Part shown: positions 1 to 6,541 of the stretch, piece after piece
Layout of the letters: every line of letters starts with the position of its first letter
Numbering within the stretch: position 1 is the first letter of the stretch
Assembly (NCBI RefSeq): GCF_000331775.1
Contig: NZ_CAPJ01000157.1
Coordinates: 1-15,928 of the forward strand
From: Xanthomonas translucens pv. translucens DSM 18974
GTDB lineage: Bacteria > Pseudomonadota > Gammaproteobacteria > Xanthomonadales > Xanthomonadaceae
DNA length: 15,928 nt
Reading direction: 5' to 3'
The notes under the pieces: model-generated
What the model saw: the letters and a program-made list of their open reading frames with translations, nothing else
The model's database searches: none
What the model was told of the DNA's origin: nothing
Translations under genes and position numbers: made by a program

Positions 1-302
1 CGGCGATCCGGCCCAGTCCACGCACACCCGGCGTCGGCGGCCGCCAGTTCCGGCGCCAGCGGCAGCGGCAAGGCGTAGGGATTGAGGTCGGCGTAGTCCG
101 GGCGCGGCAGGCTCGCCGCCTGCAGCGCCAGCGCGTCCTCGTTGCGCCAGCCGTCCGCGCTGCGCTCGCAGCCGCTGGCGACCGGCTTCATGCCCACCGC
201 GGTCTGCCCGCGCGCGCGCAAGGCGTGCAGCAGTGCGGTGCTGGCGACGGTCTTGCCGATGCCGGTATCGGTGCCGGTGACGTAGAAGGCGGGGACGCTC
301 AT
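1..302 (-). CDS. bioD: Dethiobiotin synthetase, N-terminal part (runs off window)
   Basis: BioD makes dethiobiotin from 7,8-diaminononanoate, CO2 and ATP in the cytoplasm, the penultimate step of biotin synthesis. Reading down from ATG 302-300 gives a protein starting MSVPAFYVTGTDTGIGKT, which holds the P-loop of the family at residues 9-18. It is followed by the diaminononanoate/CO2-site stretch MKPVASGC and then NPYALPLPLAPELAAADAG, also typical of BioD. A GAGGA about ten bases upstream of the ATG can serve as ribosome binding site. The gene is divergent from msrC. In the last ~30 bases before the window edge the frame reads GCAWTGPDR, which does not look like the family; removing one base from the CCC at 27-29 gives GVRGLGRIA, which fits better. 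A frameshift or sequence error there is possible but cannot be settled at the edge. Confidence 0.9.
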   Translation of the reverse strand, partial: MSVPAFYVTGTDTGIGKTVASTALLHALRARGQTAVGMKPVASGCERSADGWRNEDALALQAASLPRPDYADLNPYALPLPLAPELAAADAGCAWTGPDR

Positions 303-394
303 CGTTGCAGGATCCTCGAGGTCGGCGCATGCGGCGCGGGCGCGCAGGATAGCCGGGGCCAGGCGCCGGCGCACAGGCCGCCATCGGCCGCTGC

Positions 395-400
395 TAGACT
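395..400 (+). promoter_or_regulatory. Candidate -10 box (TAGACT) for msrC
   Basis: TAGACT matches the TATAAT consensus at four of six positions and ends six bases before the msrC ATG at 407. If used, transcription would start at or next to the ATG, giving a leaderless message. No good -35 is visible at the usual distance, so this is a candidate only. Confidence 0.35.
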
Positions 401-406
401 CGGGCG

Positions 407-889
407 ATGTTCGCCTCTTCTTCGCTCACCGGCAGCAAGCCGGAACAGTACGCCCAGCTGCTCGCCCAGGCCCGCGCCCTGGTCAGCGGCGAGCCCGATC
501 GCATCGCCAATGCCGCCAACCTGGCGGCGCTGGTGTACCACGCGCTGCCGCGGCTGAACTGGGTCGGTTTCTACCTGTACGACGGCAAGGAACTGGTGGT
601 CGGGCCGTTCCAGGGCCTGCCCGCGTGCGTGCGCATCCCCCTGCACAAGGGGGTGTGCGGCGCCGCCGCCAGCACCGGCCAGACCCAGCGCATCGACGAC
701 GTCGCGGCCTTTCCCGGGCATATCGCCTGCGATGCGGCCTCGCGCTCGGAGCTGGTGGTGCCGCTGCTGCGCGACGGCGCGCTGGTCGGCGTGCTCGACC
801 TGGACAGCCCGGACCTGGCGCGCTTCGACGCCGACGACCAGCACGGCCTGGAGGCGATCGCCCAGGTCTTCGTCGACGCGCTGCGATGA
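407..889 (+). CDS. msrC: Free methionine-(R)-sulfoxide reductase, GAF-domain type
   Basis: This enzyme reduces free L-methionine-(R)-sulfoxide in the cytoplasm with thioredoxin as electron source, so it belongs to oxidative-damage repair. The 160-residue protein is a single GAF domain, the usual length for the family. The core runs from NWVGFYLYDG (51-60) through VRIPLHKGVCG and GHIACDAASRSELVVPL to the GVLDLDS and ARFDADD stretches. The three family cysteines are present at C74, C84 and C108, with the same 10- and 24-residue spacing as Cys84/94/118 of the E. coli enzyme, so it should be catalytically intact. The chosen ATG has only a weak purine stretch (GGGCG) before it and a -10-like TAGACT six bases upstream. 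The stop is linked through a tiny reading frame to the TfoX-domain gene that follows, which implies co-translation. Confidence 0.95.
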   Translation: MFASSSLTGSKPEQYAQLLAQARALVSGEPDRIANAANLAALVYHALPRLNWVGFYLYDGKELVVGPFQGLPACVRIPLHKGVCGAAASTGQTQRIDDVAAFPGHIACDAASRSELVVPLLRDGALVGVLDLDSPDLARFDADDQHGLEAIAQVFVDALR

Positions 890-896
890 GCCGGCG

Positions 897-1307
897 ATGA
901 GCACCGAGAAGCTGCGCAACATCGGTCCCAAGAGCGCGGCCTGGCTGCGCCAGGTCGGCCTGCGCACGCAAGAGGATCTGGCCGCCGCCGGTGCGGTGGG
1001 CGCATTTCTCAAGGTCAAGCGTGCCGGCTTCAAGCCCAGCCTCAACCTGCTGTATTCGCTGGAAGGCGCGTTGACCGGCTGCCATTGGCAGGAACTGCCC
1101 GAGGCGCGGCGCGCGCAACTGCTTGGCGAGCTGGAAGCCGCGGCGGCGCAGTTGCCGGCGCAGCGCGGCCTGCCGGTGGCCGGACCGGTGGCGACCACCC
1201 ATTTCGACCGCGACGGCGACCGCAGCGACACGCCCTACGCGGACGCCGCCGGGTACGACCACGCACCCGACGCCGATGGCCACGCAGGCGAGCGCGACGC
1301 CGACTGA
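897..1307 (+). CDS. TfoX C-terminal-domain protein with Asp-rich tail
   Basis: A 136-residue cytoplasmic protein. Residues about 4-79 match the C-terminal domain of TfoX/Sxy: LRNIGPKSAAWLRQVGL, then AGAVGAFLKVK and the hallmark PSLNLLYSLEGALTGCHW. The N-terminal TfoX domain, present in the competence regulator Sxy of enterobacteria, is absent, so this is the stand-alone form. The domain begins with a helix-hairpin-helix-like segment, but its biochemical role is not established. Residues 104-136 form a low-complexity tail with ten Asp in 33 residues, including DRDGDRSD. ATG 897 was chosen because the domain starts directly after it and because it overlaps the stop of the four-codon minicistron that bridges from msrC. 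A role in DNA uptake is inference from the domain name only. Confidence 0.85.
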   Translation: MSTEKLRNIGPKSAAWLRQVGLRTQEDLAAAGAVGAFLKVKRAGFKPSLNLLYSLEGALTGCHWQELPEARRAQLLGELEAAAAQLPAQRGLPVAGPVATTHFDRDGDRSDTPYADAAGYDHAPDADGHAGERDAD

Positions 1308-1332
1308 TCCGTGCGCCGCAGCGGCGATCGCG

Positions 1333-1338
1333 TACAAT
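1333..1338 (+). promoter_or_regulatory. -10 box (TACAAT) for the cobalamin riboswitch-btuB transcript
   Basis: TACAAT matches TATAAT at five of six positions and lies just upstream of the riboswitch. Its surroundings (GCG-TACAAT-CGCGCC) resemble the TACAAT box in front of gph (4599-4604, minus strand). No clear -35 is seen. The start of transcription would fall near 1345. Confidence 0.5.
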
Positions 1339-1339
1339 C

Positions 1340-1540
1340 GCGCCGCTTCAAGGTGACCCGCCGGCTCCGGCCTGCAGGTTGAAACGGGAAGCCGGTGCGT
1401 CTTGCGACAAGGCCGGCGCTGCCCCCGCAACGGTAAGCGATCCGCGCTGACGACTTGCGCCACTGTGCCTTGGGCATGGGAAGGCGTCGTAGCCGGGAGT
1501 CCGACTCCCAGATCGCCAGCCCGGAGACCGGCCTTGCAGT
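1340..1540 (+). promoter_or_regulatory. Cobalamin (AdoCbl) riboswitch
   Basis: This leader element binds adenosylcobalamin and shuts down expression of the downstream B12 transporter. Conserved blocks occur in the right order: GAAACGGGAAGCCGGTGCG (1381-1399), GCTGCCCCCGCAACGGTAAG (about 1419-1438), CACTG (1461-1465), GGGAAGG (about 1478-1484) and the B12 box AGCCCGGAGACCGGCC (about 1518-1533). It sits between a TACAAT -10 box and btuB. The region between the B12 box and the btuB start (1534-1660) should hold the expression platform; it contains GC-rich inverted repeats but I cannot assign a terminator or a sequestering helix with confidence. The outer limits are approximate. Confidence 0.95.
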
Positions 1541-1660
1541 CCACTGGTTGCGATGCGGAGGGCGTCGCGGCGTGCCGCACCGCGTCTGGCGCCGTCCGCT
1601 CGCACCTTCCGTTCGCGCCTCCTTCGCCGTCACAGCGCGCCCGCGCGCCGGAGTTGCCCC

Positions 1661-3532
1661 ATGTCGTCCCGCCTGCTTTCGGTCGCGATCGCGTCCGCCC
1701 TGTCCCTGCCCTCGCTGGCGCTCGCCGCCGATGCCGCCACCGACCTGGACCAGGTCCTGGTCACCGCCACCCGCACCCAGATCGCGGTGGAGGACAGCGT
1801 GGTCCCGGCGCAGGTGATCGACCGCGCCGAGATCGAGCGCAGCCAGGCCACGTCGCTGGCGCAACTGCTGCAGGGCCGCGCCGGCATCGGCGTGTCCAAC
1901 CAGGGCGGTCTTGGCAAGCTGACCACGCTGAGCCTGCGCGGCAGCGAATCGGACCACGTGCTGGTGCTGGTGGACGGCGTGCGCATCGGCTCGGCCAGCG
2001 CCGGCCTGGCCGCGTTCCAGGACCTGCCGCTGAGCCAGATCGAGCGCATCGAGATCGTGCGCGGCCCGCGCTCGAGCCTGTACGGCTCCGATGCGATCGG
2101 CGGCGTGATCCAGATCTTCACCCGCCGCGGCGGCCAGGGCCTGCAGCAGAACCTGAGCCTGGGCGCCGGTAGCCACGGCCTGCGCGAAGCCAGCGCCGGC
2201 TTCAGCAACCGCGGCGAGCGCGGCTGGCTGTCGGTGCAGGGCGGCTACCAGAACACCGACGGCATCAACGCCTGCAACGGCTCGGCCCCCCTGTTCGCCG
2301 GTTGCTTCGTCGACGAGCCGGACCGCGACGGCTACCGCAATACCTCGCTCAGCGCGCGCGGCGGCTATGCGCTGAGCGACACGCTGCGCATCGAAGGCCA
2401 GGCGCTGAACATCGACAGCCGCAACGAGTACGACGGCGATGCGCTGTTCGCCGGCAACGAGGCCGACAACACCCAGCAGGTGGTCGGCGGCAAGCTCGAC
2501 TGGACCCCGTCCGAGCGCGTGCACCTGGCCGCGCAGCTCGGCCGCAACACCGACCAGGCGGACAGCTACTACCACGCCGCCGGCAGCGACACGCGCAGCT
2601 TCGTCAGCACCTTCGACAGCCGCCGCGACAGCGCCTCGCTGCAGGGCGACTTCGGCCTGGCCGAAGGCCATCTGCTCAGCGCCGGCGCCGACTGGCAGCG
2701 CGAGCAAGTCACCGGCACCACCGCTTTCGATGTGGATCAGCGCGACAATACCGGCGTGTTCGCCGAGTACCAGGGCCGCTTCGGCGCGCAGCAGCTGCAG
2801 GCCAGCGTGCGCAGCGACGACAATGAACAGTTCGGCCAGCACACCACCGGCAGCCTCGGCTGGGGCCTGACGCTGGACGGCGGCTTCAAGCTCACCGCCA
2901 GCCTCGGCACCGGCTTCAAGGCGCCGACCTTCAACGACCTGTACTACCCGTTCTCCGGCAATCCGGAACTGAAGCCGGAGAAGTCCAAGAGCGGCAACCT
3001 GGGCGTGGCGCAGTACGCCGATGCCTGGAACTGGACGTTCAACGTCTACGAAAACCGCGTCGACGACCTGATCTCCTACGACGCCGCCAGCTTCCTGCCG
3101 GTCAATGTGGACAAGGCGCGGATCCGCGGTGCCGAGCTGACCGGCTACGCCACGCTGGCCGGCTGGGAACTGTCGGCGCAGCTCAGCCACACCGATCCGC
3201 GCAACCGCAGCGATGGCGCCAACCGCGACAACTGGCTGGCGCGGCGCGCGCAGGACACCGCGCGGCTGGACGTGGACCGCGGCTTCGGCCCGGTCAAGCT
3301 CGGCGTCACCGCGTTCGGCAGCGGCCACCGCTACGACGACGCGGCCAACAGCGTGCGCCTGGCCGGCTACGGCACGCTGGACCTGCGCGTGGAATACGCG
3401 TTCGCCGCGGACTGGACGCTGCAGGCCAAGGCCAGCAACGTGTTCGATCGCGATTACCAGACCATCAACTGGTACAACCAGCCGGGCCGCGAATACGCGC
3501 TGACCCTGCGCTACGCACCCGCGGCGCGCTGA
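1661..3532 (+). CDS. btuB: TonB-dependent outer-membrane vitamin B12 receptor
   Basis: BtuB imports cobalamin across the outer membrane using energy from TonB-ExbBD. The 623-residue product (E. coli BtuB has 614) starts with a signal peptide, MSSRLLSVAIASALSLPSLALA, with cleavage expected after A22. The TonB box lies around LDQVLVTATR (29-38). The plug domain follows, about residues 45-155, with LSLRGSESDHVLVLVDGVRI and IERIEIVRGPRSSLYGSDAI. The rest is a beta-barrel ending in GREYALTLRYAPAAR, so a five-residue extension follows the usual terminal aromatic strand. ATG 1661 is chosen because it begins the signal peptide and has GGAG at 1650-1653; the frame is open further upstream, but that part is Arg-rich and unlike a signal peptide. 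The cobalamin riboswitch in front of it supports the substrate. It seems to be monocistronic. Confidence 0.95.
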   Translation: MSSRLLSVAIASALSLPSLALAADAATDLDQVLVTATRTQIAVEDSVVPAQVIDRAEIERSQATSLAQLLQGRAGIGVSNQGGLGKLTTLSLRGSESDHVLVLVDGVRIGSASAGLAAFQDLPLSQIERIEIVRGPRSSLYGSDAIGGVIQIFTRRGGQGLQQNLSLGAGSHGLREASAGFSNRGERGWLSVQGGYQNTDGINACNGSAPLFAGCFVDEPDRDGYRNTSLSARGGYALSDTLRIEGQALNIDSRNEYDGDALFAGNEADNTQQVVGGKLDWTPSERVHLAAQLGRNTDQADSYYHAAGSDTRSFVSTFDSRRDSASLQGDFGLAEGHLLSAGADWQREQVTGTTAFDVDQRDNTGVFAEYQGRFGAQQLQASVRSDDNEQFGQHTTGSLGWGLTLDGGFKLTASLGTGFKAPTFNDLYYPFSGNPELKPEKSKSGNLGVAQYADAWNWTFNVYENRVDDLISYDAASFLPVNVDKARIRGAELTGYATLAGWELSAQLSHTDPRNRSDGANRDNWLARRAQDTARLDVDRGFGPVKLGVTAFGSGHRYDDAANSVRLAGYGTLDLRVEYAFAADWTLQAKASNVFDRDYQTINWYNQPGREYALTLRYAPAAR

Positions 3533-3540
3533 GTCTGGAA

Positions 3541-3564
3541 GGGCTGCGCCATTCGGCGCAGCCC
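3541..3564 (+). terminator. Hairpin downstream of btuB
   Basis: A perfect 10-bp stem (GGGCTGCGCC / GGCGCAGCCC) with the four-base loop ATTC starts eight bases after the btuB stop. No T-run follows, so it is either a terminator without a U-tract or a 3'-end stabiliser. Confidence 0.65.
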
Positions 3565-3758
3565 GCTGCACGAACACGGATCCGCCTCCTGCGGTCTCGT
3601 CAACGCCGCTACAGCGTTTGGCGGTCGTGAACGCAACCTCCTCAATGCGAACGTGACAGTTGCCGCGATGCTGAAGTCGCTCCCACCGTTTTTTCCGTGC
3701 CTGCACATGTCGGCAGTCCTCATGCCGTGCGTCGCGAACCCAGTGCAGACTGCGCGCA
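3565..3758. other. Intergenic stretch without a recognisable gene
   Basis: Between the btuB hairpin and the REP pair I see no open reading frame with real-protein character, no RNA gene and no clear promoter. The only structured element is a decayed REP copy (3665-3686), listed separately. Together with the REP pair and the bases up to gph, the whole gap from btuB to gph is about 380 bases. Confidence 0.6.
3665..3686 (-). repeat. Degenerate REP element
   Basis: On the minus strand this reads GTGGGAGCGACTTCAGCATC followed by GC. It resembles the REP arms at 3759-3829: same GTRGGAGCG head, central CTTCAG and a partly preserved GCGA/TCGC stem. The palindrome is interrupted by an extra base, which suggests decay. 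The similarity was found by eye. Confidence 0.5.
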
Positions 3759-3829
3759 CCTGTAGGAGCGGCTTCAGCCGCGACCGGGCTCTACCGGTAA
3801 AGCGTCGCGGCTGAAGCCGCTCCTACAGG
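3759..3829. repeat. Inverted pair of REP elements (BIME-like)
   Basis: Two 26-bp arms, 3759-3784 and 3804-3829, are perfect reverse complements separated by 19 bases. Each arm carries the head GTAG followed by the imperfect palindrome GAGCGGCTTCAGCCGC (GCGGCT-TC-AGCCGC), the architecture of REP elements moved by RAYT transposases and common in xanthomonads. The pair can form a long cruciform or a strong RNA hairpin. It lies between the convergent genes btuB and gph, where REP pairs are usual. The spacer contains ACCGGT. Confidence 0.85.
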
Positions 3830-3915
3830 GGTTGATCGACCGCCAGGCGATTGCAGCGGCAGCGACGCGCGCAGCGCCAGATGCCGCATGCGTGCCGCAC
3901 GTGCGATAGCCCGCC

Positions 3916-4569
3916 TCACCCCAACGCCAGCAACTCGCGCAGGTCGTCCATCAGTCGCACCACGTCCGCCGCGGCCAGGTCCAGGTCGCGCGGATAGCCG
4001 TAGCGCACCAGCGCGACCGGCATGCCGGCGGCGTGCGCGGCCTGCAGGTCGGTGCCGGAATCGCCGACCATCAGGCAACGCGCCGGCGGCTGCGCGAACT
4101 GCTGCGCCAGATGCAGCAACGGCAGCGCGCTGGGCTTGCGTTCGGCCAGGCTGTCGCCGCCGAGTAGCGCGGCGAACGCATCGGCCACACCGAGATGGCG
4201 TAGCAACGGCAACACCAACGCCGACGGCTTGTTGGTGCACAGCGCCAGGGTCACGCCGCGCGCGCGCAACTGCGCCAGCGCTTCGGCCACGCCCGGGTAC
4301 AGGCGCGGGCTGCGCAGCAGGCAGGCTGCGTAGTGGCGCATGAAGGTCGGCATCACCGCGTCGATCGGGGTGGCGTCGTGCGCATGCCCCCACGCGGCCT
4401 CGACCAGCTTGCGTACGCCTTCGCCGATCCAGCCGAGCACGGTGGCCTCCGGCACACGCGCCAGACCGAAGTCGGCCAGGGTGCGATTGAGCGCTTCGGC
4501 GATATCGGCGCCGCTGTCCACCAGGGTGCCGTCCAGATCGAACACCACCAGCGCATACGGAAATGTCAT
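3916..4569 (-). CDS. gph: Phosphoglycolate phosphatase, HAD superfamily
   Basis: Gph hydrolyses 2-phosphoglycolate, which arises during repair of oxidised DNA 3' ends, to glycolate and phosphate in the cytoplasm. The 217-residue product shows all HAD motifs: motif I DLDGTLVDS with the nucleophile D11 and acid/base D13, motif II with T112 in CTNKPS, motif III with K145 in ERKPSALP, and motif IV VGDSGTD with D170 and D174. The cap domain lies in about residues 18-80, as in class C1 HADs such as Gph. The start MTFPYALVVFDLDGTL was chosen because motif I is at the usual distance and AGGA (4575-4578) precedes it; the frame stays open 48 codons further upstream, but a -10 box lies inside that stretch. 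Related sugar phosphatases share this fold, so the exact substrate rests on similarity. Confidence 0.88.
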   Translation of the reverse strand: MTFPYALVVFDLDGTLVDSGADIAEALNRTLADFGLARVPEATVLGWIGEGVRKLVEAAWGHAHDATPIDAVMPTFMRHYAACLLRSPRLYPGVAEALAQLRARGVTLALCTNKPSALVLPLLRHLGVADAFAALLGGDSLAERKPSALPLLHLAQQFAQPPARCLMVGDSGTDLQAAHAAGMPVALVRYGYPRDLDLAAADVVRLMDDLRELLALG

Positions 4570-4598
4570 GTCGTTCCTGGGTGCGAAAAGCGGCGCCC

Positions 4599-4604
4599 AT
4601 TGTA
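4599..4604 (-). promoter_or_regulatory. -10 box (TACAAT) for gph
   Basis: On the minus strand GGCGCC-TACAAT-GGGCGCCGC lies about 30 bases upstream of the gph ATG. TACAAT differs from the consensus at one position, and its context matches the box in front of the cobalamin riboswitch. A transcript from here would start near 4592 and have a leader of about 23 bases. Confidence 0.5.
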
Positions 4605-4610
4605 GGCGCC

Positions 4611-4713
4611 GCGCTCCCTCGCGATCCCCGTACGGCACTTCGCCGAAACGCGCCGCCAGGACATCCAGGAACACGCGCACGATCGCCGCCTGCTGCCGGC
4701 CCGATGCGGGCAC
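4611..4713 (-). pseudogene. Possible remnant of a LysR-type regulator C-terminus
   Basis: Upstream of gph and in its frame, the minus strand reads SGRQQAAIVRVFLDVLAARFGE. This resembles the last helix of LysR-family regulators (pattern P..vRvFiDfLa.rF). There is no room for the rest of such a gene because dinB ends at 4759, and the gph -10 box lies just downstream of the match. Either a regulator was once here and has been deleted down to its tail, or the resemblance is chance. I cannot run a profile search, so confidence is low. Confidence 0.25.
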
Positions 4714-4758
4714 GCCGCAGGGGAAGTGCGCAGGCCATGCACGAAGCGCCGGCGCGCG

Positions 4759-5820
4759 TCAGCGGAACAGCCGCCACTGGGTCTGCATCGGCTCGGGTTC
4801 GTGGAAGCCGGCAAGGCCCACGCCGACCAGCCGGTAGCGGGTGGACGCGGGCAAGTCCACGCGCTGGCGCAGGGCCAGCGCGATGTCGGTCAGCGCCTGC
4901 AGCGAATCCGGCGGCTGCTCGGGCGTGAAGCTGCGGGTCAGGATGCGGAACTGCGCGGTCTTCAGCTTCAGCACCACGGTGCGGGCGATGCGCTCGGTGC
5001 GGCGGGTCGCGGTCCAGGTCTTTTCCGCCAGCAGCCGGATCGCCGGCTCCAGCGCGTCCAGCGCCAGGTCTTCGGCGAAGGTGTCTTCCGAAGAAATCGA
5101 CTGCACCTGCTGGTCCGCTTCCACCGGGCGCTGGTCGATGCCGCGCGCACGCTGGTACAGGCGCAAGCCGAAACTGCCGAAGCGCGCCTCCAGTTCCGCT
5201 TCGCCGTGCGTGCGCAGGTCGCCGACGGTGACGATGCCCAACTCCGCCAGCTTGGCCTGCATCACCTTGCCCACGCCCGGCACCTTGCTGACCGGCAGCG
5301 GGGTCAGGAACGCGTCCACCTGGTGCGGGCGGATCACGAACTGGCCATCGGGCTTGCGCCAGTCCGAGGCGATCTTGGCCAGGAACTTGTTCGGCGCGAT
5401 GCCGGCCGAGGCGGTCAGCGCGGTTTCCTCGCGGATCTGCGCACGGATGGTCTGCGCGATCTCGGTGGCGGTGGCCAGTTCGCCCTTGGGCGCGGTGACG
5501 TCGAGATAGGCTTCGTCCAGCGATAGCGGCTCGATCAGATCGGTGTGGCGCTGGAAGATCTCGCGCACCTGCCGCGACACCGCCTTGTAACGCGCGAAAT
5601 CCGGCGGCACGAAAATCGCGTCCGGACACAGCCGTTCTGCACGCAGCGCGGGCATCGCCGAGCGGATGCCGAACACGCGCGCCTCATACGACGCGGCGCA
5701 CACCACCGACCGCATGCCGCGCCAGGCCACTACCACCGGCTTGCCGCGCAATGCGGGATCGTCACGCTGCTCCACGGACGCGTAGAACGCATCCATGTCG
5801 ACGTGAATGATCTTGCGCAT
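4759..5820 (-). CDS. dinB: DNA polymerase IV (Y family)
   Basis: Pol IV is the error-prone translesion polymerase that extends past damaged bases in the cytoplasm at the replication clamp. The 353-residue protein (E. coli 351) carries the palm carboxylates D8 in HVDMDAFYASVE and D102-E103 in SLDEAYLDV. F12-Y13 sit at the steric-gate position, where E. coli has F12-F13. SAGIAPNKFLAKIASDWRKPDGQ and the helix-hairpin-helix KVPGVGKVMQAKLAELGI follow, then the little-finger domain. The C-terminus ends QWRLFR, in which QWRLF (348-352) fits the beta-clamp binding pentapeptide. I see no LexA-like operator upstream, only a TATCAT box at 5856-5861. It lies upstream of gph on the same strand, with a 189-base gap, and is divergent from fabA. 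Confidence 0.96.
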   Translation of the reverse strand: MRKIIHVDMDAFYASVEQRDDPALRGKPVVVAWRGMRSVVCAASYEARVFGIRSAMPALRAERLCPDAIFVPPDFARYKAVSRQVREIFQRHTDLIEPLSLDEAYLDVTAPKGELATATEIAQTIRAQIREETALTASAGIAPNKFLAKIASDWRKPDGQFVIRPHQVDAFLTPLPVSKVPGVGKVMQAKLAELGIVTVGDLRTHGEAELEARFGSFGLRLYQRARGIDQRPVEADQQVQSISSEDTFAEDLALDALEPAIRLLAEKTWTATRRTERIARTVVLKLKTAQFRILTRSFTPEQPPDSLQALTDIALALRQRVDLPASTRYRLVGVGLAGFHEPEPMQTQWRLFR

Positions 5821-5855
5821 CGGCCCTGCACCCTACGCCAGCGAACGGTAGCGGC

Positions 5856-5861
5856 ATGATA
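5856..5861 (-). promoter_or_regulatory. Candidate -10 box (TATCAT) for dinB
   Basis: On the minus strand TATCAT matches TATAAT at five of six positions, 35 bases upstream of the dinB ATG. No convincing -35 is seen 16-18 bases further upstream. Confidence 0.35.
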
Positions 5862-5931
5862 AGCCAGACCCGCGCATGCACCGGGAACGCACGCCTTGAC
5901 CTTGCGCACGGCCAACCACGGCGGCACGGCC

Positions 5932-5948
5932 TACGCTACGCGTGCGTA
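5932..5948. promoter_or_regulatory. Operator-like inverted repeat upstream of fabA
   Basis: TACGC and GCGTA form perfect arms around the seven-base centre TACGCGT, which itself contains the palindrome ACGCGT. It is followed at 5951-5970 by an AT-rich patch with AAACGTTT, unusual in this GC-rich region. It lies about 80 bases before fabA in the dinB-fabA divergent gap, where a fatty-acid regulator could bind. It does not match the FabR or DesT sites I know. Confidence 0.3.
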
Positions 5949-6025
5949 CGGATAAAACGTTTGATTGAAAGCGCAGGCGTCGTGCACGCTTGCGCGCCTC
6001 GACTGTCTGCCCTGGGAAATCACTC

Positions 6026-6541
6026 ATGAGCCGCCTCACTTCGTATTCACGCGAACACCTTCTCGCCAGCGCGCGCGGCGAACTGTTCGGCGCCGAGGCC
6101 GCACGCCTGCCCAACGATCCGATGCTGATGTTCGACCGCATCAGCCACATCGACGACAACGGCGGCACGCACGGCAAGGGCGTGGTCCGCGCCGAACTCG
6201 ACGTGCGCCCGGACCTGTGGTTCTTCGGCTGCCATTTCATCGACGATCCGGTGATGCCCGGCTGCCTGGGCCTGGATGCGCTGTGGCAATTGACCGGTTT
6301 CTTCCTGACCTGGATCGGAGCGCCCGGCCGCGGCCGCGCGCTGGGCGTGGGCGAAGTGAAGTTCAGCGGACAGGTGCTGCCGACCGCCAAGCAGGTGGTC
6401 TACGAGCTGGACATCAGCCGGGTCATCAACCGCAAGCTGGTGATGGCGGTGGCCGACGGCCGTATGTCGGTGGACGGCCGCGAGATCTACACCGCCAAGG
6501 ATTTGCGCGTGGGGCTGTTCACCTCGACGGAGGCGTTCTGA
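6026..6541 (+). CDS. fabA: 3-hydroxydecanoyl-ACP dehydratase/isomerase
   Basis: FabA dehydrates 3-hydroxydecanoyl-ACP and isomerises trans-2- to cis-3-decenoyl-ACP, the branch point that makes unsaturated fatty acids anaerobically. The 171-residue protein (E. coli 172) aligns throughout by eye. The active site is in [21 protein letters not shown], with catalytic H70 and D84 at the same numbers as in E. coli. [11 protein letters not shown] and [23 protein letters not shown] are further family blocks. ATG 6026 follows a weak GGGAA eight bases upstream. Its TGA overlaps the fabB ATG (TGATG at 6539-6543), so the two are translationally coupled, as expected for enzymes acting in sequence. Confidence 0.97.
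   Translation: MSRLTSYSREHLLASARGELFGAEAARLPNDPMLMFDRISHIDDNGGTHGKGVVRAELDVRPDLWFFGCHFIDDPVMPGCLGLDALWQLTGFFLTWIGAPGRGRALGVGEVKFSGQVLPTAKQVVYELDISRVINRKLVMAVADGRMSVDGREIYTAKDLRVGLFTSTEAF

Noticed and set aside
1553..1660. Upstream start giving a 659-residue BtuB
   Set aside because: The extra 36 residues are Arg-rich and would bury the signal peptide; the start at 1661 has GGAG upstream and begins a standard signal peptide.
1235..3706. Open reading frame of 823 codons on the minus strand opposite btuB
   Set aside because: Same reason: a low-complexity Ala/Val/Gly/Arg shadow that also runs through the riboswitch; btuB on the plus strand is intact.
3761..3827. Insertion sequence terminal repeats
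   Set aside because: The arms are only 19 bases apart with no transposase between them, and they match REP architecture instead.
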